Source: JBEEJZ01 sp046046915 (GTDB lineage: Bacteria > Pseudomonadota > Gammaproteobacteria > Burkholderiales > Burkholderiaceae_C). Taken from it: 64,000 bases of DNA. Below the pieces are notes generated by a model, which ran no database searches, had not been told where the DNA came from, and saw only the letters and a list, made by a program, of their open reading frames with translations. The DNA is taken from the NCBI GenBank assembly GCA_046046915.1, contig JBJOIT010000006.1, positions 26,000-89,999 on the forward strand, read 5' to 3'. Shown here in pieces: positions 7,966 through 16,880 of the stretch (its first letter is position 1; every line of letters begins with the position of its first letter). A program made the translations under genes and the position numbers.

Positions 7966-10890
7966 TTACAGGGTACGCGCCACTTCCTTGATTTCAAAGA
8001 ACTCCAGCACGTCACCTTCCTGGATGTCGTTGTAGTTCTTGATGTTCAAACCGCAATCAAAGCCTTCACGCACTTCCTTCGCATCATCCTTGAAGCGTTT
8101 CAGAGAATCCAACTCGCCTGTGTAGATGACGACGTTGTCGCGCAAGAGACGCAAACGAGCACTACGACGCACAACACCAGCAGTGACCATACAACCCGCA
8201 ATCGAACCGATCTTGCTGACCTTGAAGATCTGACGAATCTCGGCCGTACCGATGACTTCTTCCTTCTTGTCAGGTGTCAACATGCCGGACATGGCTTGTT
8301 TCAGATCGTCCACGGCATCGTAAATGATGTCGTAGTAACGAATATCGACGCCATTGCCCTCGGCCAGCTTGCGCGCACCGGCATCCGCACGGGTGTTGAA
8401 ACCGATGATGACCGCCTTGGAAGCGATCGCCAGATTGACATCCGACTCGCTGATGGCGCCCACGGCCGCATAGACCAGTTGAACCTTGACTTCGGCCGTC
8501 GACAACTTGAGCAGCGACTGTGACAGCGCTTCCTGTGAACCTTGAACGTCCGCCTTGACAATGATCGGCAGCACCTTGACCTCGCCTGCCGTCATGTCCG
8601 AGAACATGTTCTCGAGCTTGGCGGCCTGCTGCTTTGCCAACTTGGTGTTGCGGAACTTGCCCGCACGATAGGTGGCAATTTCACGGGCGCGGCGTTCATC
8701 AGCCATCACCATGAACTCATCGCCCGCCTGTGGCACTTCGGTCAAACCTTGAATCTCGACTGGTATAGACGGCCCGGCTTCCTTGATGGGCTTGCCGTTC
8801 TCATCCAGCATGGCTCGCACGCGGCCATAGGTCTGGCCACCCAGCACCACGTCGCCGGTCTTGAGGGTACCGGACTGCACCAGAACGGTGGCCACAGGAC
8901 CACGGCCCTTGTCCAGACGAGCTTCAATCACCAGGCCCTTGGCCATGGCATCCACGGGCGCCTTCAGCTCCAGCACCTCAGCCTGCAACAGAACTTGTTC
9001 CAGCAGCTCATCAATGCCCTGGCCAGTTTTGGCCGACACCGGAACGAAGGGAGAGTCACCACCAAATTCTTCGGGCACGACTTCTTCCACCACCAGCTCG
9101 TTTTTCACGCGCTCAGGGTTGGCATCGGGCTTGTCAATCTTGTTGATGGCCACAACGATGGGTACACCCGCCGCCTTGGCATGCTTGATCGCTTCCTTGG
9201 TCTGGGGCATCACACCGTCATCAGCCGCGACGACCAAAATCACAATGTCGGTTGCCTTGGCACCGCGAGCACGCATGGCCGTGAAGGCCTCGTGACCCGG
9301 GGTATCCAGGAAGGACACCATGCCACGAGGTGTTTCAACGTGGTAGGCGCCGATGTGCTGGGTGATGCCGCCGGCTTCGCCGGAGGCCACTTTCGCGCGG
9401 CGAATGTAGTCGAGCAGGGACGTTTTACCGTGGTCTACGTGACCCATGACCGTGACGACAGGCGCCCGTGGCAATTGTTCCGCCTCTTGCTGAGACACTT
9501 CCTCGGCCGTGAAGGCTTCCGGATCGTCGAGGGAGGCAATGATGGCCTTGTGACCCATTTCTTCCACCACGATCATGGCGGTATCTTGGTCGAGAGGCTG
9601 GTTGATGGTGACCATCTGGCCTAGCTTCATCAACTGCTTGATGACCTCGGATGCCTTGACTGCCATCTTGTGCGCCAGCTCTGCAACCGTGATGGTTTCA
9701 GGTACATGAACCTCAAGCACACGGGATTCAACCGCTTGCTGTTGCATGCCACCCATATTGGATTGATCGCGATCACGATCTCCGCCACGACGGCCTTTGG
9801 GACCAGCACGCCAGTTACCACGGGATACTCCCGCACCCGTGTCTCCGCGCGTTGGAATCGCCTTCTTCTTGCCAGGGTCTCCTGCCCAACTTGAGGACAG
9901 TTTTGCGGATTTGACTTCTTTACCAGCACCGGCACCAGCAGACGCTGGGGAAGTGGCTGCGCCCGGCGCACCCGGTTTGGCCGCACCGGCCGCGGGTTTG
10001 TGCAGCGTGCCTTTGACACCCGCCTTGGCGGCATCGGCAGCCGTTTTGACCGGCTCCTCGGGTTTTTTGGCCACCTGGACCTTGCGGGCAGGTGCAGACA
10101 TCATCTGGCGTATAGCAGCCGCCTCGGCTTCGGCCTTGCGCCGGCGGTCGCTCAGGTCAGCTGCACGCGCAGCCTCTTCTGCAGCACGCGCCTTGGAATC
10201 TGCCGCAGCTGCAGCGCGCGCATCTGCTTGCGACTGCTGCTGCGCCTTAACACGTTCCTGTTCCTTCACCGCTGAAGCGGCAGCATCGGCAGCCACTAGC
10301 GCCGGCTCCGCGCTGGCCTGGGCTGCCAGCCGCGCCTGTTCTTGGGCGGCGGCTGCCTGGCGTGCCTGTTCAGCCGCCAAGGCAGCCTCACGCTCAGCAG
10401 CAGCGCGGGCTTGCGCTTCTTGCTCTTCACGCAGGCGAGTCTGCTCCAGCAAAGCCTGTTCTTGTGCACGAATCAGCTCAGCCTGGCGGCGTGCTTCCTC
10501 TTCACGACGCTCCAATTCGGCCGTGTCTTGAGCAGCAGCACTGGGCAAATCAGACCCGGCCGATACTTCAAGTCCGGCATCAGCACCGTCTTCACGGCGA
10601 ATAAATGTTCGCTTTTTTCGCACCTCGACCTGGATGGTGCGAGCTTTGCCAGACGCATCGGCCTGTTTGATCTCGGTGGTGGATTTCTTCACCAGGGTGA
10701 TCTTTTTACGGTCTTGCCCTGCAGTGCCATGACTGGCCTGCAGGTAATTTAGCAACTGGTGCTTGTCGGCGTCTGACAGACGATCCAAGCCAGACGATTT
10801 GGAAACACCCGCCGACTTCAACTGCTCCAGCAGCGTGTCGGTAGATTTTTTAAGCTCGGAAGCAAACTCGGCAACGGTCGTACTGATCAT
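7966..10890 (-). CDS. infB: Translation initiation factor IF-2
   Basis: GTPase that delivers initiator tRNA to the 30S subunit. At 974 residues it is the long proteobacterial form: IF2 N-terminal domain (1-~55), a long Ala/Glu/Arg-rich coiled linker (~120-280), a Gly/Ala/Pro/Lys segment (~290-370), a second IF2-N domain (~395-450), then the G domain with GHVDHGKTS near residue 483, DTPGHEAF and NKIDKP, and the C1/C2 domains. The linker is low complexity and produces long spurious reading frames on the other strand. Located 24 bp after nusA. Confidence 0.97.
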   Translation of the reverse strand: MISTTVAEFASELKKSTDTLLEQLKSAGVSKSSGLDRLSDADKHQLLNYLQASHGTAGQDRKKITLVKKSTTEIKQADASGKARTIQVEVRKKRTFIRREDGADAGLEVSAGSDLPSAAAQDTAELERREEEARRQAELIRAQEQALLEQTRLREEQEAQARAAAEREAALAAEQARQAAAAQEQARLAAQASAEPALVAADAAASAVKEQERVKAQQQSQADARAAAAADSKARAAEEAARAADLSDRRRKAEAEAAAIRQMMSAPARKVQVAKKPEEPVKTAADAAKAGVKGTLHKPAAGAAKPGAPGAATSPASAGAGAGKEVKSAKLSSSWAGDPGKKKAIPTRGDTGAGVSRGNWRAGPKGRRGGDRDRDQSNMGGMQQQAVESRVLEVHVPETITVAELAHKMAVKASEVIKQLMKLGQMVTINQPLDQDTAMIVVEEMGHKAIIASLDDPEAFTAEEVSQQEAEQLPRAPVVTVMGHVDHGKTSLLDYIRRAKVASGEAGGITQHIGAYHVETPRGMVSFLDTPGHEAFTAMRARGAKATDIVILVVAADDGVMPQTKEAIKHAKAAGVPIVVAINKIDKPDANPERVKNELVVEEVVPEEFGGDSPFVPVSAKTGQGIDELLEQVLLQAEVLELKAPVDAMAKGLVIEARLDKGRGPVATVLVQSGTLKTGDVVLGGQTYGRVRAMLDENGKPIKEAGPSIPVEIQGLTEVPQAGDEFMVMADERRAREIATYRAGKFRNTKLAKQQAAKLENMFSDMTAGEVKVLPIIVKADVQGSQEALSQSLLKLSTAEVKVQLVYAAVGAISESDVNLAIASKAVIIGFNTRADAGARKLAEGNGVDIRYYDIIYDAVDDLKQAMSGMLTPDKKEEVIGTAEIRQIFKVSKIGSIAGCMVTAGVVRRSARLRLLRDNVVIYTGELDSLKRFKDDAKEVREGFDCGLNIKNYNDIQEGDVLEFFEIKEVARTL

Positions 10891-10914
10891 AATTTTTGTA
10901 ACCTTTCATGACCG

Positions 10915-12411
10915 TTACTCTTGAGAAGCGGCGTCACTGGTGAACCAGTGTTCGCGCGCCTTCATGATCAGGGTCTTGGCTTCATCCGCAGACTGGCCGG
11001 TAATTTCGGTGAGTTCGTCCACGGCCAGGTCAGCCAGGTCGTCAAGCGCATGAACGCCCGCATCTGCCAACTTGCCGATCAGTTCGGGCGTCAAGCCGTC
11101 CAGATCACGGAGATCTTGCGACACTTCTTCGACGCTTTCCTCGTGAGCGATTTCCATCATCAACAAGGCGTCTTTTGCACGGGTGCGCAGTTCATTGACC
11201 GTGTCCTCATCAAAGGACTCGATCTCCAGCATCTCCTGGAGCGGCACATAGGCAACTTCTTCCAGGCTGGTAAATCCTTCAGCGATCAGGATATCGGCGA
11301 TTTCCTCATCCACATCGAGCTTTTCCATAAACAGGCGACGACCCACATCGGTTTCGCTGGCCTGCTTCTGGGCGGACTCGGCCGCATCCATGATGTTGAT
11401 CTTCCAGCCTGTTAGATCTGAGGCGAGACGCACGTTCTGACCACCGCGACCGATGGCGATCGCCAGGTTTTCTTCATCCACCACCACATCCATGGCGTGA
11501 CGCTCTTCGTCCACCACGATGCTGGACACGTTGGCGGGCGCCAAGGCACCGATCACAAACTGAGCTGGATCTTCGCTCCACAAAACGATGTCCACACGCT
11601 CGCCTGCCAATTCATTGGTCACCGCATTGACACGGGTGCCACGCACACCTACACAGGTACCAATCGGATCGATACGCTTGTCGTGCGACAAAACTGCGAT
11701 CTTGGCGCGGGAGCCAGCGTCACGCGCACAGGACTTGATCTCCAGCAGACCTTGCTCAATCTCAGGCACCTCATTCCGGAAGAGCTCGATCATGAATTCG
11801 GGCGCCGAGCGAGACAGCAAGATAGGTGCACCTCTAAGCGTGAGGTCGACTTCCATGATCATGGCGCGAACACGGTCGCCAGAACGGAGGTTCTCCTTCG
11901 GAATCATCTCGCCACGACGCAAACGGCCTTCAACGCGACCGCTTTCAACAATGATGTCACCCTTGTCCATGCGCTTGACGGTACCGACAAAAATCTTGTC
12001 ACCGCGGGACATGAAGTCGTTAAGCAGCATTTCGCGCTCGGCATCACGAATCTTTTGCAGGATGACCTGCTTGGCAGCCATGGCACCGATGCGACCGATA
12101 GGCAAAGATTCAACCGACTCCTCGATGTACTCATCTACCTCGATGTCAGGAATCTGCTCCTTGGCTTCGAACAACAAAATTTCTTGCTCAGGCAATTGCA
12201 GACCAGCTTCATCGGGCACCACATGCCAACGACGGAAAGTCTCGTATTTGCCGCTGTCGCGATCCACAGACACACGGATATCCACTTCGCCGGCATATAG
12301 CTTCTTGGTAGCCTGCGCCAAAGCAGCCTCCACAGCACCGAACACCACATCACGCTCCACGCTTTTTTCACGTGAAATGGCTTCCACCAGCATCAACATT
12401 TCGCGATTCAT
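10915..12411 (-). CDS. nusA: Transcription termination/antitermination factor NusA
   Basis: A 498-residue RNA polymerase-binding protein. In order: N-terminal polymerase-binding domain (1-~130), S1 domain (~135-200), two KH domains (~230-345, with SHDKRIDPIGTCVG and GRGGQNVRLAS), and two C-terminal acidic helix-hairpin-helix repeats (~360-490). The C-terminal repeats match proteobacterial NusA. It lies between rimP and infB in the standard order. Confidence 0.97.
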   Translation of the reverse strand: MNREMLMLVEAISREKSVERDVVFGAVEAALAQATKKLYAGEVDIRVSVDRDSGKYETFRRWHVVPDEAGLQLPEQEILLFEAKEQIPDIEVDEYIEESVESLPIGRIGAMAAKQVILQKIRDAEREMLLNDFMSRGDKIFVGTVKRMDKGDIIVESGRVEGRLRRGEMIPKENLRSGDRVRAMIMEVDLTLRGAPILLSRSAPEFMIELFRNEVPEIEQGLLEIKSCARDAGSRAKIAVLSHDKRIDPIGTCVGVRGTRVNAVTNELAGERVDIVLWSEDPAQFVIGALAPANVSSIVVDEERHAMDVVVDEENLAIAIGRGGQNVRLASDLTGWKINIMDAAESAQKQASETDVGRRLFMEKLDVDEEIADILIAEGFTSLEEVAYVPLQEMLEIESFDEDTVNELRTRAKDALLMMEIAHEESVEEVSQDLRDLDGLTPELIGKLADAGVHALDDLADLAVDELTEITGQSADEAKTLIMKAREHWFTSDAASQE

Positions 12412-12428
12412 GCCTTGACTCTCCTATT

Positions 12429-13031
12429 TCAATCGGTTGTGGACGGCTCGCCCGAAGCGGCACGCCCCTTGAAGCTAACGATGGGCGCCAGGCGCGCCTC
12501 ACGCAACTCATCCAGGACAAAACCCAAGGCCTGCAGAGGTGCAGGCACTCTTTTTTTACTGACTCTTTGACCGGGCTTGATCGGCGGCTCGTCACTCCAC
12601 ACGATTTGCCAGCCAGGAACGCCACTTGCGTCATGCACACGTTCAAGCGTGCCACGGAATTTCTTGCGATTGGCACTGACTTGACCAGCGGCAGCCTGCC
12701 CCATCGGGACCTTGAGGGTGAGATCAACCACCTGCCCCACAAAGCGCTCAAAATCTTTTTCGTGCCGCAAAGGGCGATCGATTCCTGGAGAAGAAACTTC
12801 CAGTCGCTTGTATTCCACCGCGTCCACCTCAAGCGCAAACTGGAGCTGCCGGGTCACTTTTTCACAATCTTCAACTGTCACAAACTGCTCAGCGCCAGCC
12901 AAACGCACCGCAGCAGCATCCCAAGGCAGGTCGATCGTGATTCGAAGCAGACCGCCTGCTGAGCGCTGGACCTCGACCAGGTCATAGCCCAGACCGGTCA
13001 CCGTTTGTTGAACAATGTCTTGAAAAGCCAA
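12429..13031 (-). CDS. rimP: Ribosome maturation factor RimP
   Basis: Assists 30S subunit maturation. The core GLGYDLVEVQRSAGG, the LEVSSPGIDRPL motif and the C-terminal SM-like domain are clear. There is no ATG near the expected N-terminus. I place the start at a TTG at 13029-13031, giving 200 residues, because the following AFQDIVQQTV aligns in register with the usual family start (M-x-x-Q-x-I-x-x-QTV, from memory). Upstream TTG codons at 13055 and 13070 are also in frame. The terminator of the previous transcription unit ends only about 30 bases upstream, so a promoter would have to overlap it or transcription reads through. Confidence 0.9.
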   Translation of the reverse strand: MAFQDIVQQTVTGLGYDLVEVQRSAGGLLRITIDLPWDAAAVRLAGAEQFVTVEDCEKVTRQLQFALEVDAVEYKRLEVSSPGIDRPLRHEKDFERFVGQVVDLTLKVPMGQAAAGQVSANRKKFRGTLERVHDASGVPGWQIVWSDEPPIKPGQRVSKKRVPAPLQALGFVLDELREARLAPIVSFKGRAASGEPSTTD

Positions 13032-13060
13032 GTGAGTAATTGAATCAGATAACAAAAAAC

Positions 13061-13100
13061 AATCGACCAAAAAAAACGGGCGGTGTGAACCCGCCCGTTT
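13061..13100 (-). terminator. Rho-independent terminator of the yej operon
   Basis: A 10-bp GC-rich stem (13074-13083 paired with 13091-13100) with a 7-base loop is followed on the minus strand by a run of T. It lies after the yejF stop and directly in front of rimP. Confidence 0.85.
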
Positions 13101-13178
13101 GGTCGTGAAGTTTGTATTGTATCTGAAAATTCAGTCAGATCACCTTGATTCGGAAGGGTTTTTTGCGCTGGAGACTTG

Positions 13179-14816
13179 TCAAAGTGAAGCCTTGATCAGG
13201 CTCGCCGTGTAGGGATGGGCTGGCGAATCAAACACCTTTTTAAACTCGCCCGATTCGACAATCTCTCCGTCTTTCATCACCAAAACCTGATGCGCCATGG
13301 CGCGGATCACCTCCATATCGTGCGTGATAAGCATGTAAGCGAGTCCGTGATCGCGCTGCAGCTTGGCCAGCAAGGTAAGTACCTGTTTCTGAATCGTGAC
13401 GTCCAGCGCGCTGGTGGGCTCGTCGAGAACCAAAATTCTCGGCCTCACTATGAGTGCACGTGCAATGGCAATGCGCTGCCTTTGCCCACCGGAAAACTCA
13501 TGCGGGTAGCGGCCCAATAGCCCTGGAAAACGATCCACAGGCAGCCCCACTTGGTCCAGCACAGACAATATTCGGTCATGCTGTTCGGACGCCGAAAGGT
13601 CTGGCCAGTGAACTTTCAAACCCTCGCCCACAATTTCCTCCACCGTCATGCGCGGCGACAGGGATGAAAACGGATCCTGAAAAACCACCTGGATCTGCTG
13701 ACGAAGCGATCGGTCGTCGCCGGCGCGATACTGCCAAGGCTTCCCCTGGACGAGCAGTCGGCCACTCGATGGCAACAAACCCAAAGTAGCAAGTGCCAAA
13801 CTTGACTTTCCCGAACCAGACTCACCCACCACACCCACGGTTTGTCCTGATGTGATCTTGAAATTAGCGTTCTTCACCGCCACGAACTGGCCGCGAGAAA
13901 ACCAGCCACGCCAGCCTGGCCTGGCAATGTCGTAGCGCACGGCTACATCTTTAGCTGATACGCAATCGGGTGGGATGGTGCCTGCGGAGTGTCCTGCTGA
14001 GCCCGTCGCCACCAAACCCGGTCCGCCGAGCAATTCTGAACGTAGTGGCCGACTCGCCAGCAGACGCCGGGTATAGGCGTGGCGGGCTTGAGAAAAGACA
14101 TCATCAACGCTGCCCTGCTCCACGATGTGCCCGGCTTCCATCACCATGACCCTATCGGCAAAACGTCTCACTAAATTCAGGTCATGCGTGATCAGCAGAA
14201 CGGCCATGCCATGCTGCGACTGCAAACTGGCCAACAAATCCAGTATCTGCAGACGTACAGTGACATCTAGTGCTGTGGTGGGCTCATCGGCAAGCAGCAA
14301 GCGCGGTTTGCCGGCCAATGCCATGGCAATCATCACACGCTGACGTTGCCCACCCGACAACTGATGCGGATAGGCATTCGCGCGACGCTCGGGTTCCCCG
14401 ATGCCTGTGTCGGCCATGAGTTGCACAGCAAGTGCCGCAGCCGCGGCCCGATCCCACCCGCGCTTGAGCTGGATGACTTCGGCAATCTGCTCACCGACCG
14501 TAAACAGCGGATTCAGGGCTGTCATGGGCTCCTGAAAAATCATGGCGATGTCCTGCCCGCGGATGTCTCTCAGAACAGATTCTGGTGCGGCAAGCAGGTC
14601 GACACCAGAGAAATGTGCCGCACCGGAAACACGGGCGTTTTGAGCGAGACCGAGCAGGCTAAGCGCAGTAACCGACTTGCCCGATCCAGACTCGCCGACA
14701 AGTGCCAGTCTCTCGCCAGGTGCCACCGTCAAGTCGATGCCATTAACAACAAGCTTGCCATCGAAGGACACACGCAGGCCTCGCACCTCCAACAGTGGTC
14801 CGAATTCGCCGCTCAT
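13179..14816 (-). CDS. yejF: ABC transporter, dual ATP-binding protein (YejF type)
   Basis: A 545-residue protein with two complete ABC ATPase domains in one chain. The first has Walker A GESGSGKS near residues 41-48, signature LSGGQRQR and DEPTTALDV. The second has GESGSGKS near residue 350, signature FSGGQRQR and DEPTSALDV. This fusion is characteristic of YejF, which powers uptake of peptides (and microcin C in E. coli). It overlaps yejE by 4 bp (ATGA), so they are translationally coupled; it is the last gene of the operon. Confidence 0.93.
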   Translation of the reverse strand: MSGEFGPLLEVRGLRVSFDGKLVVNGIDLTVAPGERLALVGESGSGKSVTALSLLGLAQNARVSGAAHFSGVDLLAAPESVLRDIRGQDIAMIFQEPMTALNPLFTVGEQIAEVIQLKRGWDRAAAAALAVQLMADTGIGEPERRANAYPHQLSGGQRQRVMIAMALAGKPRLLLADEPTTALDVTVRLQILDLLASLQSQHGMAVLLITHDLNLVRRFADRVMVMEAGHIVEQGSVDDVFSQARHAYTRRLLASRPLRSELLGGPGLVATGSAGHSAGTIPPDCVSAKDVAVRYDIARPGWRGWFSRGQFVAVKNANFKITSGQTVGVVGESGSGKSSLALATLGLLPSSGRLLVQGKPWQYRAGDDRSLRQQIQVVFQDPFSSLSPRMTVEEIVGEGLKVHWPDLSASEQHDRILSVLDQVGLPVDRFPGLLGRYPHEFSGGQRQRIAIARALIVRPRILVLDEPTSALDVTIQKQVLTLLAKLQRDHGLAYMLITHDMEVIRAMAHQVLVMKDGEIVESGEFKKVFDSPAHPYTASLIKASL

Positions 14817-15865
14817 GATTGCGCCTTTCTCGGATCCAGCGCATCCCGAAGCGCATCACCCATGAACGTCAGCAGCAGCAAGGTGACAACCAGAACTGCA
14901 AAGGTGGACAAGGAAATCCACCAGGCATCAATGTTGTTCTTGCCCTGCGACAAGAGCTCGCCCAAAGACGGCGTCCCAGGTGGTACGCCAAGCCCAAGAA
15001 AGTCAAGAGACGTCAGGGCCAGGATGGCGCCACTCATCCGAAAAGGCAAAAAGGTGACGACCGGCGTCAAACTGTTGGGCAGGACATGGCGCACGATGAT
15101 TTGCCAATTGCTCACGCCCAAGGCCCTGGCTGCACGCACGTAGTCAAGTTGACGATTTCGCAAAAACTCCGCACGCACATAGTCCGACAAGCCCATCCAG
15201 CCAAACAGGCTTAGCAGAAGGAGGAGCAAGCCGACGCTGGGGGAAAACACCGCGCTGAAGATGATCAGCAAATACAACTCCGGCATGGAAGACCAGATCT
15301 CGATGAATCGTTGAAAAGCCAGGTCGGTGCGTCCACCAAAAAAGCCCTGAACCGCACCGGTGACAACACCCAGCAAAACGCCCGTGGCCGTCAGGGCCAA
15401 TGCGAAAAGCACACTCACACGAAAACCGTAAATCAGCTGAGCCAACAAATCACGCCCACGGTCATCGGTGCCCAGCCAGTTGTCCTTGCCAGGGGGCGCA
15501 GGGTTGGGGGAAGGCGCGAAGTAATTCAGCGTTTTGGCGCCATAGGGGTTAGGCGCAAACAAGGCCCAGTTGCCGGACTTGGAGAGCTGGTCGCGAATGA
15601 AGGGGTCCAGGTAGTCGGTGGAGGTGTCGAAATCACCTCCAAAGGTTTTCTCGGGGTAGTCCTTCAGAATGGGAAAGTAGCTGACACCTTCATATCTGAC
15701 CACCAGAGGGCGATCGTTCGAGATCAATTCAGCGCACAGACTCAGCACCACCATGAGTACGAAGAACACCAGGCTCCAGTAGCCCAGGCGGTGCTGGCGA
15801 AATCGCCGCCAAGCTCGTCTTGCGGGCGAAACACCGCCAATTAGGGTTTCAATCGAATTTGACAC
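14813..15865 (-). CDS. yejE: ABC transporter permease (YejE type)
   Basis: A 350-residue inner-membrane permease of the DppC/OppC family with an N-terminal OppC-type segment, a periplasmic insert rich in Tyr/Pro/Asn (residues ~60-130), and the EAA-loop consensus region around RAARALGVSNWQII. It pairs with yejB. It overlaps the end of yejB by 17 bp and yejF by 4 bp. Confidence 0.93.
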   Translation of the reverse strand: MSNSIETLIGGVSPARRAWRRFRQHRLGYWSLVFFVLMVVLSLCAELISNDRPLVVRYEGVSYFPILKDYPEKTFGGDFDTSTDYLDPFIRDQLSKSGNWALFAPNPYGAKTLNYFAPSPNPAPPGKDNWLGTDDRGRDLLAQLIYGFRVSVLFALALTATGVLLGVVTGAVQGFFGGRTDLAFQRFIEIWSSMPELYLLIIFSAVFSPSVGLLLLLLSLFGWMGLSDYVRAEFLRNRQLDYVRAARALGVSNWQIIVRHVLPNSLTPVVTFLPFRMSGAILALTSLDFLGLGVPPGTPSLGELLSQGKNNIDAWWISLSTFAVLVVTLLLLTFMGDALRDALDPRKAQS

Positions 15866-16880
15866 GGGGATCCACCCAAACGTAACAGAGGTCAGACACC
15901 AGCTTGGTCAACAGGCCAATCAAGGTGAACAAATACAAGGTGCCCAGCACCACCGGATAGTCCCGGCGAATCACGCTCTCGTAACCCAGCAGACCCAGGC
16001 CATCCAATGAAAACTGTGTCTCGATCAGCAAGGCTCCAGTGAAGAAGGCACCTATGAACGCTGCAGGAAACCCGGTCACGATCGGGATGAGCGCATTGCG
16101 AAACACGTGCTTCCACAACACCTGGCGCTCACTCAAACCCTTGGCCCTGGCAGTGACGACATATTGCTTGCGAATCTCTTCCAAAAACGCATTGCGCGTG
16201 AGCATGGTGGTCACTGCAAAGCTGCCCACCACCATGGCAGTCACGGGCATTGCGATGTGCCAGAGGTAATCAACGACCTGGGCACCCCAGCTCAGCTCAT
16301 CCCAGTTGCTCGACGTGAGCCCTCTCAAGGGGAACCATTGCAACTGACCACCAAAGACCACCAGCAAAGCCACACCCAGCACAAATCCCGGTATGGCGTA
16401 CCCCACCAGCACAAGCAGGGTGCTGATCAGGTCAAAGCGGGTGCCAGCTCTCACGGCTTTGGCAACCCCTAATGGCACGGCCACGAGGTAACTGATGAAA
16501 AAGGTCCAAAGCCCCAGGCTGATAGAGACCGGCAACTTTTCCTTGATCAGTTCAAAAACCCCCTTGTTCTGGAAAAAACTTTTCCCCAGATCAAAGCGGG
16601 CAAACTGACCCAGCATAAGAACAAAGCGCTCATGCGCGGGTTTGTCAAAACCATAGAGCGCTTTGATCTGCTCGATGCGCTTGGGGTCCACACCTTGTGC
16701 ACCACGGTAACTCAGCGCCCCGCTTTCCGCACCGGCGCTGCCAGACTTGGCCTCGGCCAAATACTGCTCCACAGGGCCGCCGGGCACAAATTGAATGACG
16801 ACAAAAGTCAGTAGCAACACGCCCAACAGGGTTGGGACCATCAGAAGAAGTCGCTTGAGAACGTAGACGAGCAGAGTCAT
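15849..16880 (-). CDS. yejB: ABC transporter permease (YejB type)
   Basis: A 343-residue DppB-like inner-membrane permease. The N-terminal YVLKRLLLMVPTLLGVLLL transmembrane segment and the RAKGLSERQVLWKHVFRNAL EAA loop are diagnostic. I use the ATG at 16880, which overlaps the yejA stop as ATGA, over an in-frame start 42 bp upstream. A Ser/Gly/Ala-rich insert follows VPGGPVEQYL, as is common in YejB. Confidence 0.93.
   Translation of the reverse strand: MTLLVYVLKRLLLMVPTLLGVLLLTFVVIQFVPGGPVEQYLAEAKSGSAGAESGALSYRGAQGVDPKRIEQIKALYGFDKPAHERFVLMLGQFARFDLGKSFFQNKGVFELIKEKLPVSISLGLWTFFISYLVAVPLGVAKAVRAGTRFDLISTLLVLVGYAIPGFVLGVALLVVFGGQLQWFPLRGLTSSNWDELSWGAQVVDYLWHIAMPVTAMVVGSFAVTTMLTRNAFLEEIRKQYVVTARAKGLSERQVLWKHVFRNALIPIVTGFPAAFIGAFFTGALLIETQFSLDGLGLLGYESVIRRDYPVVLGTLYLFTLIGLLTKLVSDLCYVWVDPRVKFD

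Noticed and set aside
9797..10531. Long Ala/Ser/Arg-rich frame opposite infB
   Set aside because: Produced by the low-complexity linker of IF-2, which leaves several frames open on the other strand.
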